From Misgurnus anguillicaudatus (Eukaryota; Chordata; Actinopteri; Cypriniformes; Cobitidae), in assembly GCF_027580225.2 (NCBI RefSeq), contig NC_073352.2, forward strand, positions 35,451,501 to 35,515,500: a stretch of 64,000 nt of DNA, in the 5' to 3' direction. Shown here in pieces: positions 1-12,162 of the stretch. The position numbers were made by a program, and so were the translations under genes. Each line of letters opens with the position of its first letter. Positions within the stretch are counted from its first letter, which is position 1. The notes below the pieces were generated by a model. It did no database searches. It was not told the origin of the DNA and saw only the letters and a list, made by a program, of their open reading frames with translations.

Positions 1-1
1 T

Positions 2-511
2 GGAAATGCGCAGACCCCTACGCAAGACTTCTATGCAGAGGATTTTGGGAGCTTTACGATTGTTACTACTACTACTACTACTACCACTGCTACTACTACT
101 ACTACTACTACTAAAACCACCCAACCACCAAGCACTGCCCTGACAACCACCCTGACGGTGGAGGAGGCAGATACAGTTACAGAGGACTACTCTGCCATGG
201 ACAACACATTGCTGACCCAGAGGGTCATTATTGGCACTATGGCTCTGTTGTTTTCCTTCTTTCTCATAATTTTTGTAGTGTATATATCACGAAAATGCTG
301 CCCTCCCACTCTAAGGCGGATCCGCCATTGCTCGGCCATTCAGAACCGGCGACAGATGAGGACCCAACAGAGACAGCCAATGGCGGACCTGGCAACGCAG
401 GTGCCCTATAATGAGTACGAGCCTACTCACGAGGAGGGTGCTCTCGTGATCATCAATGGCTACGGGCAGTGCAAATGTCAGCAACTGCCTTACAAAGAGT
501 GTGAAGTATAA
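2..511 (+). CDS. lrrtm2: LRRTM2, C-terminal 169 codons (5' part outside window)
   Basis: Leucine-rich repeat transmembrane neuronal protein 2 is a postsynaptic adhesion protein that binds presynaptic neurexins and organises excitatory synapses. Only the end of the large coding exon is present; the LRR ectodomain lies upstream of base 1. The frame is open from base 2 to the TAA at 509-511. In order it shows a Thr-rich juxtamembrane stalk (codons at 65-112 are almost all ACT), an acidic stretch, one membrane helix (RVIIGTMALLFSFFLIIFVV), a stop-transfer cluster (SRKCCPPTLRRIR), and a tail containing NEYEPTHE and ending KECEV, the C-terminal PDZ-ligand type of LRRTMs. The KCCPPTLRRIR block and the QLPYKECEV end match LRRTM2 better than LRRTM1/3/4. 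Nesting antiparallel in intron 7 of ctnna1 is the position known for LRRTM2 (LRRTM1 sits in CTNNA2 and LRRTM3 in CTNNA3). The ATG at 158 is internal, not the true start. Confidence 0.93.
   Translation, partial: GNAQTPTQDFYAEDFGSFTIVTTTTTTTTATTTTTTTKTTQPPSTALTTTLTVEEADTVTEDYSAMDNTLLTQRVIIGTMALLFSFFLIIFVVYISRKCCPPTLRRIRHCSAIQNRRQMRTQQRQPMADLATQVPYNEYEPTHEEGALVIINGYGQCKCQQLPYKECEV
65..112 (+). repeat. Coding ACT trinucleotide microsatellite (poly-Thr)
   Basis: Sixteen codons are read in the lrrtm2 frame as fourteen ACT (6+1+7), one ACC and one GCT, giving fifteen Thr and one Ala, followed by Lys-Thr-Thr. It lies between the LRR ectodomain and the membrane helix, so it extends an O-glycosylatable extracellular stalk. 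Because it is almost pure in one codon it is likely length-variable. Confidence 0.9.
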
Positions 512-1300
512 AAACTTTATTTATTCCTGCAGTTGATGGGTTTAGCATTTGTCCATTTTGAAAAGAAACAGGGTTTGCTTCTGGACTTTTTTTCCTTTTC
601 GGTTTGTAAGCCTATTTCTTTGGAATTGTTAGCTTTGAAATCCATGAAAGCTTGACATGACTGGGTTGAACCTGATAAAGAGGAAATAGAGAAATTCACA
701 AGTTTATTTTTGTAATACAAATGCAAGGTTCATATCTAGCTGGGGCAATCAATCTCAGCAGAGGAAAGCTGGATGTGGGATGTGTCATAGCATCACTGGG
801 GTTTGTGTATTCTATGTATTCTGCAGCACAGAGGAGATGAGAAAATCTATAGCCAAACCGCCTGGAACCTTGTGCTCCAGACAACAGTTCATAAAAAAAG
901 ACATATCTTCTGATAAATGATGAAATTCTGTTTCGTGAAAAATAGTGTTGCATATGCTGAGCAGTGCAAATTTCAAAAGGATTAATAAAAAAAGATTTTT
1001 ATGGCATCTGTTAGCCAACACTATAGATCTTGAATTAACATTTGGGGAGAGGAAATAAATGATTAAGAGACACACAAAGCATATTTTTTACCTTTTCTAA
1101 GTACTGCTACAAATTATGCCACAAGATTATATCTAGGTTTGACCAGGGAAATCAGATCACTCACGTTACTTAGCTTCCTCATGGAGCAGAAACGATAGTC
1201 TCACTTTGATAGAGACTTAAATTTGAACTAATGAGAACACTTAACAGCCTTCCCGTTTCTGCATTTGGATAAATTCAATAAACTCTGTCCTCTTCCTTGA
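512..1300 (+). other. lrrtm2: lrrtm2 3' UTR (approximate)
   Basis: This is non-coding sequence after the lrrtm2 stop. AATAAA hexamers occur at 984-989, 1054-1059 and 1277-1282. Any of these could serve for polyadenylation; the true end cannot be chosen from sequence alone. The ORFs here are short and resemble nothing known. Confidence 0.5.
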
Positions 1301-2869
1301 AATCTCAAAAGCCTGGCACTTTGTGTAAAAAGGTTAATGTCCAATATGGCTCTGCACTGATTCTGACAAAATGCTCGCTCTGCTATTAAAAGAGACAGTT
1401 CATTTGTCATTGCACATTTACATAAGATGGCTTCAAATGCTGACATCCTCACTGTGATAGTACAATGCTGCTTAGACCACCGCAACGTTAATGAAAAGAC
1501 CACCGAGGTATGCTACATTACCAAAACACCAGCATGAACAGGGAAGGGAAATAAACGGCAAAACGTAACAGGTAAAGAAAGACACAGGCAACAGTCTCCT
1601 AAAAATAAATGCATACGCTCTGCATCGCACTGCTCGAATGCAGCAAAGAGCATAATGGCACCTGACAGCCTCAACATTGAGTCAATTAAGCCTGGGGAAA
1701 ACGAATCTAATATTCCGTCACCCAAACCTTTGCCCCAGCAAGACTCAGCCTTCTCAGCCGGTACAGATGTAAAACTCACTGCCGGTCTCTTTTTCATGGA
1801 AACAAGACAGTTCTGTTACTTTATAGCCACAGTCCCGCTGGTCCATGACATCAAAAAGCCTTTTTGTCCGAGCGAGATATGGGTAGGGTGAGAATAAGAG
1901 CGAGGACAAGAAAGGGACGTCAAAGCGGAGAGAGGCTGAAGCGTAGCGCATCTCTCATAAGAGCATGCGGAGGATGGCTGGGTCAGAAGACATTTGTATG
2001 CAGCACAGAGAAGACAGACATTAGTATCAAACCAAAGCAGCCGCGACGACTGCAGCGGGTCTCTGTGTCGCAATCGGGTGTTGGGGGGCAGTGATGCGCG
2101 AGTGGGGCATGCAAACACCAGTCAACGTCTAACCCAACTGAACGAGCACCTTATGTCCTGTAGTGTAGCTCAATCAGGATCCAAATTCATTAGAGGAAAC
2201 TGCATGATAACACCATGGGCAAGAATTCAAACCCCACTGCTGCCCTCATATTGCCTCATTCCTGAAATAATTATTCATCAACTTGTAGCTTAAGGGAAAG
2301 CAGCTAAAAATAAGCTATAAACGCATCATCAAGTCATATCCTGGCATAGGGGGGTTCTCTACACAAATTCAGTAGAGACTGGCATAAATAAAGCACACCT
2401 AATGATAGTGTTTGACAAATATGGCACAGGACATAAGTAACTGTCCAACATTAATTAGGCATGTCTGAGACACTATTGGAGTTAAAAGCCCACAGAACAG
2501 TAGGAAAAACCCAAATGACAGCAGTTAAGTGCTGTTGGTCGAGAGAAATGCTAAAGAAATGTAGCTAACCATGTCTGTGCATCAGCTGGATATTAACAAA
2601 CCAAACAGTACTTGATGAATTTAGAGAAAACATATGCTGAGCAAAGAACATTCAACATTTAAAAAAGGATTTGAATTTAGTGAAACTATCATTTACTTTC
2701 TGTATTCCTTTAATTCACCTTGCTTAAGAAAACAACTACACATACAACATCCCAAAAAAACAGAAAAAAAAATATCAAGCCTTACATCCTCACCTGACAG
2801 TACGGTGCAAAAGTTTTACGCACATGCACCCAATAAATAAGAGTTCAGATGCAAACCCTTATACATGTT

Positions 2870-3300
2870 TTCTCAAAAATCTGACTTTTCCATATTTAAG
2901 TGCTATAATTGAGTGTTTTTATCAACCTAAAAAATATACAGGGGGATAATACTGTCCCTTAATTTGCACTATCCAACCACAGCACTACCATTTAGAGCAG
3001 AGATCTCTATTTGCATTTAAAAGGACACACCCAAAATGACACATTTTTGCTCACACCTACAAAGTGGGAATTTTAAGATATGATAATAAATGATCTGTGG
3101 GATATTTTTATCTAAAACTTGATAACCATATAATATGTCCCAAGAGTGTTTTGTTAATATTATTTTGGGATTTAGCAGTTTTTGCATCTGAGCTCCTCCA
3201 AGTTTTTAAGCCAGATATATATATCTTTTGCTGTAGTGCGTCAGTAGAAATGATTACTTTACATTTTCAAACATTTATTTTGTCATTATTGTAATAATCC
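2870..3300 (+). repeat. Truncated copy of the 13.3-kb repeat family
   Basis: It shares CATATTTAAGTGCTATAATT, ACACCTACAAAGTGG and GATAATAAATGATCTGTGGG with the same family. The outer inverted ends are not preserved. Confidence 0.45.
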
Positions 3301-3818
3301 AGTAAGATTTTTGTATGCACAAGGAGTCTGACAACAACTAGTGGTCCAGACAGAGATTTGATCTCATCATCTGTTTATTATTACATTAAAGAAATTGACA
3401 GACCAAATCCAGTAGACTTGTGGTAGTGTCATCAAGAGGTCTGGAAAAACTTACCTGCAAAACTACAGTACTGTGAAGTTTTAGGCACTTTAGGCACTTA
3501 TGTAAAAGGTGGGGATGCTTTTTAAAATAATATCATAAATTGTTTTTCTTCACCAATTAATTTCTATTAACTTTATCAAATCAATATTTGGTTTGATTTC
3601 ATTTTGTATTTGAAGCATCTTGTCCTAATGTGCACGTAGTTTTTAGGTAGTTTTGCAGGTAGATTTTATCAGAACTTTTGTTGACATTGCCACAGTTCAA
3701 ATCTCACCAGATTATTTTCAACAATGACTAAAGAAATATTTGAATATGTAAACTGATATTTCCTACTAACAGACTACAGCATAAGATTTGGGGGATAAAA
3801 AACCCACATGTTTAAGAC

Positions 3819-4381
3819 TACATCCAGACTGCAGTCAAAATCGTTTTTTTTCTGCTCATATGTGACTCACATCGGTCTCTTTGCATGACAGAATGAACAG
3901 GCCAAACCACATGGAATCTGATCTTTTACATTATGATTTGAGCTATATCCAAATGTGTTTCTAAACCAGATACAGGTCAGATGTTTTGTAATGCAACATC
4001 AATCTGAACAGTCAAATCTGAATTTTACGTAATTCTAGACTGATATGCGTCAAAATTGCAGACATTAAAGATACACGAGAGCCCATAACAAAAAAGTGTG
4101 TTTAACGGTCCTGCAGCGTTGCTCCCACGGAATTGAGATAAAACACGTCTGCACAGCTCCGCATGAAGTCCACCACACCCGCTCCGTAGTCTGCACGTTC
4201 ATTTCCGTATTACAGCGTGGTGCATGACGTATTATTGTTTTTTTTGCGCACGCAATGCAGTTCAGGACCGTGACTAGTTCACACTGGTGTCTGATTTAGG
4301 CCACAAAATGTGAACAGTAAAAAAAAATCTAATCTGAGTAAAGAATCCGTATTGAGCATTAAGGCTTGCAGTCTGAACGTA
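3819..4381. mobile_element. hAT-like MITE inserted into an older repeat
   Basis: The ends read TACATCCAGACTGCAGTC and, reverse-complemented, TACGTTCAGACTGCAAGC. Flanks GTTTAAGAC (3810-3818) and GTCTAAGAC (4382-4390) match at 8 of 9 bases, consistent with an 8-bp duplication. The surrounding sequence resembles a second inverted-repeat element, with a degenerate TACAGTACTGTGAAGTTTTAGGCAC near 3466 and GACTTTTGCACAGTAGTGTA at 4388-4407. No ORF is present. Confidence 0.65.
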
Positions 4382-5882
4382 GTCTAAGACTTTTGCACAG
4401 TAGTGTATGTGGTGGGGAAAAAACTCAGCATTTAAACTAATAGCATATAAAGTGATCACAAAACCACCACATTGTAGAGATCCATGTGCACTCCTGTAAA
4501 CTGCATTTTTTAATTGCTAAAGTCCTGCTGCTCGCTCTGGCCAAAACAGCCCTTTTAAAATCACCACCTACAACTTCTTTGTGCAGAAATGAATGCTTCT
4601 CACCCACCTCTCTCCAAACCCTGCTTTTCCTTTTGTATTGTAAAATGTACTATTTCATATCTGTATAGTGGATAAAGATGTGGCCAACTGAACAGAACTT
4701 TTCCTCAAGACGTATATTTTTAAATAAAAATGTTACAATTTATAAATGTTTTGGTCTAATATGATCTTTAGCAAGCAATGTTTTTAAAGGGTACAGTATT
4801 TATTGACAGTAAAATTATTTCCCCAAACACACACTTGTAAAAGGTTATCGTGTATCAAGTGTACTGAATACATGAGATGGCTGAAAGGCTTTTAAGCATT
4901 ATGCACTCAAGGTATTTGGGCTTTAGGGAAGGTGCCCTTCTGAAGTAAATGCCTTCTGATATCATTAACATTATCATAACCTGGCACTCACCTGCCCTTC
5001 TAAACCAAGATAACAACCTGCCTGAATGACTGGCATCAAATGCAACAACACAGCCGAGAATCCACTTTAGCCCCGGGCAAAAAAAGTATTCAAATGCGCC
5101 TTTATGAACACTAAATGATTGACACTGGTTGAAAATGATTATCTAACCCAGTGGTTCTAGAATTAAATAACAGAAATGCTGGTGGATGGTTGAGGGTGGG
5201 ACAAAAATCTTTTGCTAGAGAATAACATGACTTCTCTCGTTCGTAGGTCTGTCTGGATGAGTTTTTTCCATCTCCATTCCTCCGAGGTCTTCGTTCTTTA
5301 GTGAGCAGATAACACAAAGTGGTGCCGATGCATGACAGCACCAGTGGGAAATTAGGGAGGTCCCAGACGCTCTCAAAATACTTTCCAAAAATAAGAGGCA
5401 AGTTAGTCGCTCAAAATCCACATCACTGATTTCCATCCAAACAGCATTGTTTTCAGAAAATAACTCGGTCTGTGCATCGTCTAAAAATAACCAGATTTGT
5501 GATGATACAGAAACATTCAGGCCTTTGTTGCAAAACAACATTTGGAGCTTTCAGATGCCAACATTTTTGTGGATTTACATTAAAATGAGTTACTGTTTCA
5601 ACAAAAGGATTTACAGATGAACATAATCCAGCAACTTCTCTACTAAGACTTTAGCTGCAGTCCCTCCAATAGCTACAAAACTGTAAGGGTGGCAGCAAAC
5701 ATATGCCAGCTATGCGCTCCGTGTTATATACTGCAGGGCAAGCTGAAGGAAAACCAATCTCTAGTGAGGAACATAAACCACCGAAAACATAAATAAGACC
5801 CAGACTACTATTATACACCAGACTACTATTATACGCCTAACCTTGGAAGTCTAATATTTCTTGAAGCGTGAACGGCTGCTTT

Positions 5883-6474
5883 TATACTTTGAAATAAAGG
5901 TTCTTGAAATGTTCTTCACAGCGATGCCATAGAACCACCTTTTTTGGTTCTTTAAAGAATAATTTCTTTTATACATTTTTATAATCTAAAGAACCTTTTA
6001 ACCCCTTAAAATACATTATGTGAAACAGAAAGGTTATTCAGATGTTAAAGCAGCTTATTAAAACACTGATCTACTGGCCTCCCATTAACATGATGCCCAG
6101 CCGATGTCTCTGACCAGCAAACACCGACCACTTCCCTTTATTTCTATTTTTTTATTCTCAAGAAAAAAGTAAAATATTGTAGTTTTTTTCTACTGGATTG
6201 CCTAAGTCTGCCCAGCAACAAGCAAACGCTTCCTTTAACTTTAATTTAAATTATTAAAACTTAACGTAATATTATATCCTCTAGACCTAGGATCAGCTAG
6301 GTCTGTCTCTCTCAAGTTATTTTTTTCTTTCAACCACTTAGAAGTCAGCAGACATTAGCTTATCTTAGAACTATGTTACATATACGCTGTATAAATAAAA
6401 TAAAATTGAATTTAAAGAACCATTTAGACAAAAATCTATGGCATCTTGAAGCACCTTTATTTTTAAGAGTGTAT
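5883..6474. mobile_element. Inverted-repeat MITE interrupted by a retroelement tail
   Basis: Left end TATACTTTGAAATAAAGG..., with GATGCCATAGAACC further in, mirrors the right end ...ATCTATGGCATC...TTTATTTTTAAGAGTGTA. The middle (about 6060-6412) is a LINE/SINE-tail sequence, so the retroelement inserted into the MITE. Confidence 0.5.
6060..6412 (+). mobile_element. LINE/SINE 3' tail, copy 1
   Basis: It shares CTACTGGCCTCCCATTAACA and GATGCCCAGC-type blocks and the terminal TATAAATAAAATAAAATTGAA with the 33.5-34.0 kb copy. This tail type is common in teleost non-LTR elements. No ORF remains. Confidence 0.5.
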
Positions 6475-8385
6475 GTGGCGATTTAAAGTGGCTTTTCCAA
6501 CACTGATATTGCATCATCACCATAAAAAGATTTAGCAAAAAGACTTATATCTGCTATTGTAAGCATGTTGTAGTCTCCAGATGGTGTACTGAATAATAAT
6601 TGTAGGTAAAAGGTAAAGAGGAGCGCTGATGGGTTGATTCCCATAGCACATCGCTCTCTTCGGGTAGCTGCTGACCGCTGGTTCAAAGATCCTGTGCCTA
6701 TAGAGATTTCCTCCAGGGAAAAAGGAGGATTGTTGGGAAGAGAAGGCAGAATGACTGAAACTGAACATGATTTATAGAGGGCAGCCATTTCTTGTCCAGA
6801 CCGAGTCTGTAAGAAAAGAGGGCTTTGTGACTAGAGAGGCTTTTAGATGCAGTAGCTTTCACTCACTGCTAAGAGAAAGCTATTAACTCCAAAGGTCACT
6901 TTTTAATTTGGTTGCAGCCCTCCGTGGCAGGGGTCTTTCCTTTTCTGAAGAAATGAAAACAGAAGTGATTTAACTCTGGTGATTTAACTCATAAGCGAGC
7001 GAGAAGATATTTTCAAATTCTACATTTTGTTCAAAACGCACGGCATGTACCCAATTATGATGGTTCATTTAAGCCACGCAAGAAGTCACTGAATGCATAC
7101 AAAAGAAAAGACAAATACAAGACTAGACAGAAAGAGGCTAAAATTCACTTATTGTACACCACAGTCGTAAACGTTCATTTGCTTGCCGTTTCTAGTGGAC
7201 GAAGACTTCTTGGGTATCATTTCTGCTGAGGAGCTCAAAGCTCAGGCTCTTAGGGACACAGAGGATAAATGGACACCCTTTTTTCAAAACAACTCTCTCG
7301 AAATGAACTATATTAAAGCAAAGAGCCGAAGCTCCATTAGGCACCAAGGGTAGTCATCCCTCATCCAGTCCCTGATCAAAGCATTCAACAAAAAAGAAAG
7401 AAAGCAATAGCACAGGGTGCAACGTGAGCTTCCACCAAGTATAAAAGCATTATTTTTTGTTGGATTCAGCTGAAGCACTTATACCCTTTGGACGACTCCA
7501 AATGTTCTTTTGCTAATTACTAGCTGTGCATGAAGTCAAGCACACGAACCCCATCGTGCAAAAGCAAAAAGATAAATAAGGAAGCAGTCACACGCAGAGT
7601 TTTTTCAGCTGACGGTAATTGTTTTCTCAGTGCACATCAAAGCATAAACGTAACCGTTCGGTGTATCCATGTTGTGTTGTGGTACATTAGCTTCCTACCT
7701 GGTTAAATAAAAAGAGCAGCGGTAGTAGGAGCACTGCATCCATGCATGACAGTTCAAAAAGATACACTTGAATGTTTCCAAAAGATAAAGACAAAACTCC
7801 CGTTAACTTTAATAACTAACATTCACGATGCAAAAAAGAGGAAACTAGCACAAAAGAGATGTACAAGCTTAAGCAGCTTTTAAACAACCCGTTGTGTAAA
7901 AGCACCTCAATGCAGAAGTAGAAATGGGCATCAGTTCTGATTTTATATTGTTAATGATGACCATCATCACTAGACGTGGACACGCAAGATTTAAATGACA
8001 AAACGCTCCATTTATCTCTGGCATGGTTGCCAGGGAAACAGTGTTCAGCCAAACCGAATCCGTGTTCATTACCATCTAGGGTGTGACGAACAAAGAGATT
8101 CATTATCCTTGTTCTGACCACAAGTTACTTTATGTAGCCTCATTCATGAGAAACTATGATACAGATGAAGTCAATGAGAGAGAATGCAGAGCTAATTTAT
8201 AAAGAGAATTCATTACAGAAGAAAAGAGCTCCAAAAATAACTTCTCACATCTAAACACAGAGGTGACCTTCACGATACCACACATAGTAACAGTAGACAA
8301 AAACAACAGGGTAAGCAAGACAATGCTTTCATCCGAATAAAGGCCATCAGCATTGGCGTTTAATAAATAAGCGATGCCAATTACC

Positions 8386-9470
8386 AGTGTTGGGCGATAT
8401 GCCTCATTGTGAGATCGTCAGCCCGTGAGATCGCCAAGACACAAAAAAGTATCAAAGGGTGGGGAAATAGTTTATTTTTTTGTTCATTTTTACTCATTTA
8501 TGACAAACCACTTGATTGGTGGACAAAAACTCTCAGTTTACTCTCAGTGCAACGCTGTCACCAGTCCCACCATCACGCAAAACAGCACAAAATCAACAAA
8601 ATGGCGCATTATTTTCTGATCCTGCATAATTTGATATTTTAACACAAAAACTAAAAAGGTCTCAAAAAAAGAAGATCTTATATTCTGTCATGATGCACTA
8701 ACAAGGTGAACATTTCTGACTATATTTTATTAGCAAACATTGCTACATTATTTCTTTTATTTGAAGGTTATTAGTTAGAAAGTATAATGCATTATTTTTA
8801 TTGAGGATTGGGGCTGTGACTATGCATTGCGTTTCACATTAAAATAACTGTCTGAAATCGATTCTGACTCAGAATCTGCGTCTCATGCACAGCTTGTGCA
8901 TGTACTACGGCTCTGTTATCAGTAGGAAGTCCTTATCAATCTAAATAAATAGACTTTTGGCTATTGAGCATTACTGTAAGTCAGTCATTTTCAAACTTTT
9001 TAAAGAGCAACCGTAAAAAAAAAATAGATCACGCAACGCACCTCGATAAGGATTGATTCATATGTTTTTTGTTAATATCAAAAATTTGTAACATTTATAC
9101 AGTTAAAGCAAAAATTTCTGGAAATTACTATCACAAAATCAATCATTTTGATCGCAAAAATAATAAGTGGAATCCTGGCAGGACTGCATCACGACAGCAA
9201 CCTTCTTAAAACTGATGCCATTAATCAAAGGCGCTCGAAAAATTTCCTGCATGCCAGGGAGTGGGAACACATTCGCTGGTTTTAAAGCCCTACGCGCTAT
9301 CAACATCTCTAGTGCAACGAAATTAAGAGCTGTGCGTATTACAAGCTAAGGTGCGAGCAAGAGTCCACATTACAAGTTCAGGTGCTAAAAGAAGTGTCCA
9401 TGCCGCGTGCGCTCGAGTCCGAGGAAGAGTCCAAGACACGTGCATTACAAATTTACATGCACAAAATTGT
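8386..9470 (+). repeat. Diverged copy of the 22737-23330 hAT-like family
   Basis: It begins GTGTTGGGCGATATGCC and shares CTTGATTGGTGGACAAAAA, CTTCTTAAAACTGATGCCA and the GTATTACAAGTTCAGGTGC-type motifs with the 22.7-kb element, but with several hundred extra bases in between. No matching right terminus was found. Confidence 0.5.
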
Positions 9471-11595
9471 CAATCCGACTTTTGCATTGCACTCTGATTT
9501 AAAATGTTGGTTTGTGTTTACATTCTATATAATCTGAACAAAACGTGTGTGCAAGTGCACAGCCAGGGTTGCAAGATTCGTATCAAAACCATCCAAATGG
9601 ACATTCGAAACTAGCCTGCGCGTGAGAAAAAAATACTATGATTTATCCGTTTACATGCAAACTGTTCTCCTGATGATCGGATCACAAATCACCATCACTC
9701 TCAATATGATCGACCTCAATCATATTGATTATGGTGTTTACATGATGCTTTTTTAATCCAATTGAGCCATCATTACAATTACAAATAGATTATTTGGTTG
9801 CATGTAAACGTAGCTATTCACTGAATACAGACAAGAGACCACATGCACATTTCATTTAAGAGAAATTCAATGAGCACCTCTCTAGCCTCCTATAGAGGTG
9901 CTCTTGAAAAACAATGGAATATATAGAAGGACGATTTCCACAGGGATTTCAGAAAGAAGGAAGACCAGTCATATATTCTATATGAATACAGACCATTCCT
10001 ACTCACTAGTGTCACAATATTATTGAGGGTAGAGGGTGAAATACCTCTTTTTAACAACACCAATAGTACATGAGTTTAATGGAATAAAATTGCCACTGGC
10101 AGACAAGCAGGCAGGGTTTGATGCAGCTATTGGAAACCTACACACAAGGTTTCAGGACTGATGAGCTGCACATGTTTGAAGCATTTATTATGAGTTACCA
10201 ATTAATCTTGAAACGCCTGCCAGGGTGGATGCATCGATCTGGCTCTTCGTCAGCAAATACCATCATAATGTTTACCGCTCTAAACCGATACTTGCTGGAC
10301 CCAAAAACACTTCTTGGAATAGACCAGACAAAATTGATTCAATCTCAGGACCAGACAAAATCAAAGTGCAGTCAAAAACTCATAACAAGGAGATAAACAA
10401 GTGCCAAAACCCTCTTACTACTACTACTTTACTTAAGTAATTTCTTCTACAATGACATTGGCAATAATACATCTTAATCAGCCTGCCGCCATGTTGAGTT
10501 CAGAACGAGGCTGTAAGGAATGGACGTCCAGATTTTCACAATCCATGTAAAATCCATGACTTCTGAGGATCTTTGTCCTGTGAAGATTTGTAAAACAATG
10601 CGTTTTCTGTGTTTTCATGCCTGAATGACCAACATCCAGATACAAAACAATAGGTTTAAAGCGCACACTCTGGATCTCCATCCCTCACAGCCTCGGTTTG
10701 GAATCAACATGACGGCAGACTAAATAGGGTGTATTTTATGAATTAAGAGATCTTTCAAAAATATAATATAACATTTGCAAGGACATATATTATGTATACC
10801 ATTAAAGGGTAGTTAATTGTTTTGTATGGGCGAAACAAGTAAACAACATTCATGCAAAGGGTTAACTAATGTATACAATTATAGTAGATTTTAGCCACGT
10901 TGAGAACATACTTCAAGCCTTCGGTTATTTTTCATAAATTTTAGCCTATGGCAAGCCGTCATATTCTCAACATGTGCAATAGACTATAACTATTCTCTGC
11001 AATAACAGAGGAAACATTCAATAACTTTGTCTGTTGACTATATAGGTAATGGGAGAAAGAGTACAATACCCATTTAACAGACCTGCAGTTGGATGACTAG
11101 TTGATCATGTGATCATTTCTAGACACCATATTTAGAAACAACTTGTGTTTGCAGAGACAGCCGGGTACATTATGCATACGAGTTTGACCTTTTCATCTCG
11201 CACATCCACCTGCCGTAGACATGCAGCGTTATCCACCAGGCAACCTCTTCAACATTACAGCTCTTATAAAGACACCAGCAGCAGACAACACGCCTGACAG
11301 TCCCTCATCTGTATATAACCGGAAATAGCAGTCCAGTTCTCCAGTATCTAGTTACCAGACTCTGCTTAGGACCGAGGGGCATACGGAGCATGGCAGCTTT
11401 CATCCGTCTTCACAGAGCGATCTGTTGTGACATCCAGTCGCTGCTGGCAAGTTGTACAGAGCAGTTAATAAACATAGCATACGATCAGTCTTTATACTGT
11501 CAACATTAGGTTGATACCTGCCGGGAGGTTGATTCCAGGGTGGGTTATTGAACCTCAAGGGTCTGAATGCCAATGCATTTGCTCACTGTGGGAAC

Positions 11596-12162
11596 CATTT
11601 CTATTTCTTGCTTTCTGTCAGCTTCGCTGATCCACACACACACACAGAAAAAAGTCATGTCACAAGGAAAAAAGGTTTGTGGAGAGCTTTAATGGTCGGC
11701 GGTGCCTGACGTCGCCATCTTGGCAGTTTGTTACCACGCATCATTGCAGAAAACCAAAAATGGGTAAAAGTGGCAGAAGTGGCTAGTTACTGAAACCACG
11801 CCCGCCTAGCTCGATTCTAGTTACAGAATTGCCAGTTCACCTGTCATTCAATTGGCCACGCCCTTAATTATGCAGAACTTTAAGGTTTAATGATTTAATA
11901 TGAACGAAAAATCACCCCGTCACAGTTTTCATGAAGGCCAAAATTAGCTATATAGACCAAAATCACTTTTTGTACGAGGCTGTAAACATGTATTTCTGTT
12001 GCATGTTATGCATTTTAACATGTGGGTCTTTTTGAATTGACTCCCTTTTGGAGTGAGTCTATAGTGGCCAGTCGATGAATTACATCATTTCTATTTCTTG
12101 CTTTGTCAGCTTTGCTGATCCACACAAAAAAATGAAAGAGTCATCTCAAAAGGAAAAAAGGT
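11596..12162 (+). repeat. Direct ~80-bp duplication flanking a ~410-bp segment
   Basis: Copy A is 11596-11676 and copy B 12086-12162. Both read CATTTCTATTTCTTGCTTT, then CTGATCCACAC, and end AAGGAAAAAAGGT. Copy A has an expanded CA tract. The spacer between them carries no recognised gene. Confidence 0.75.

Noticed and set aside
158..511. ATG at 158 as the start of a small membrane protein
   Set aside because: The frame is open upstream to the window edge and the stalk sequence precedes it, so it is an internal Met of lrrtm2.
6600..6720. Possible tRNA-derived SINE head (GGGTTGATTCCC)
   Set aside because: The B-box resemblance is weak and no A box or cloverleaf could be drawn.
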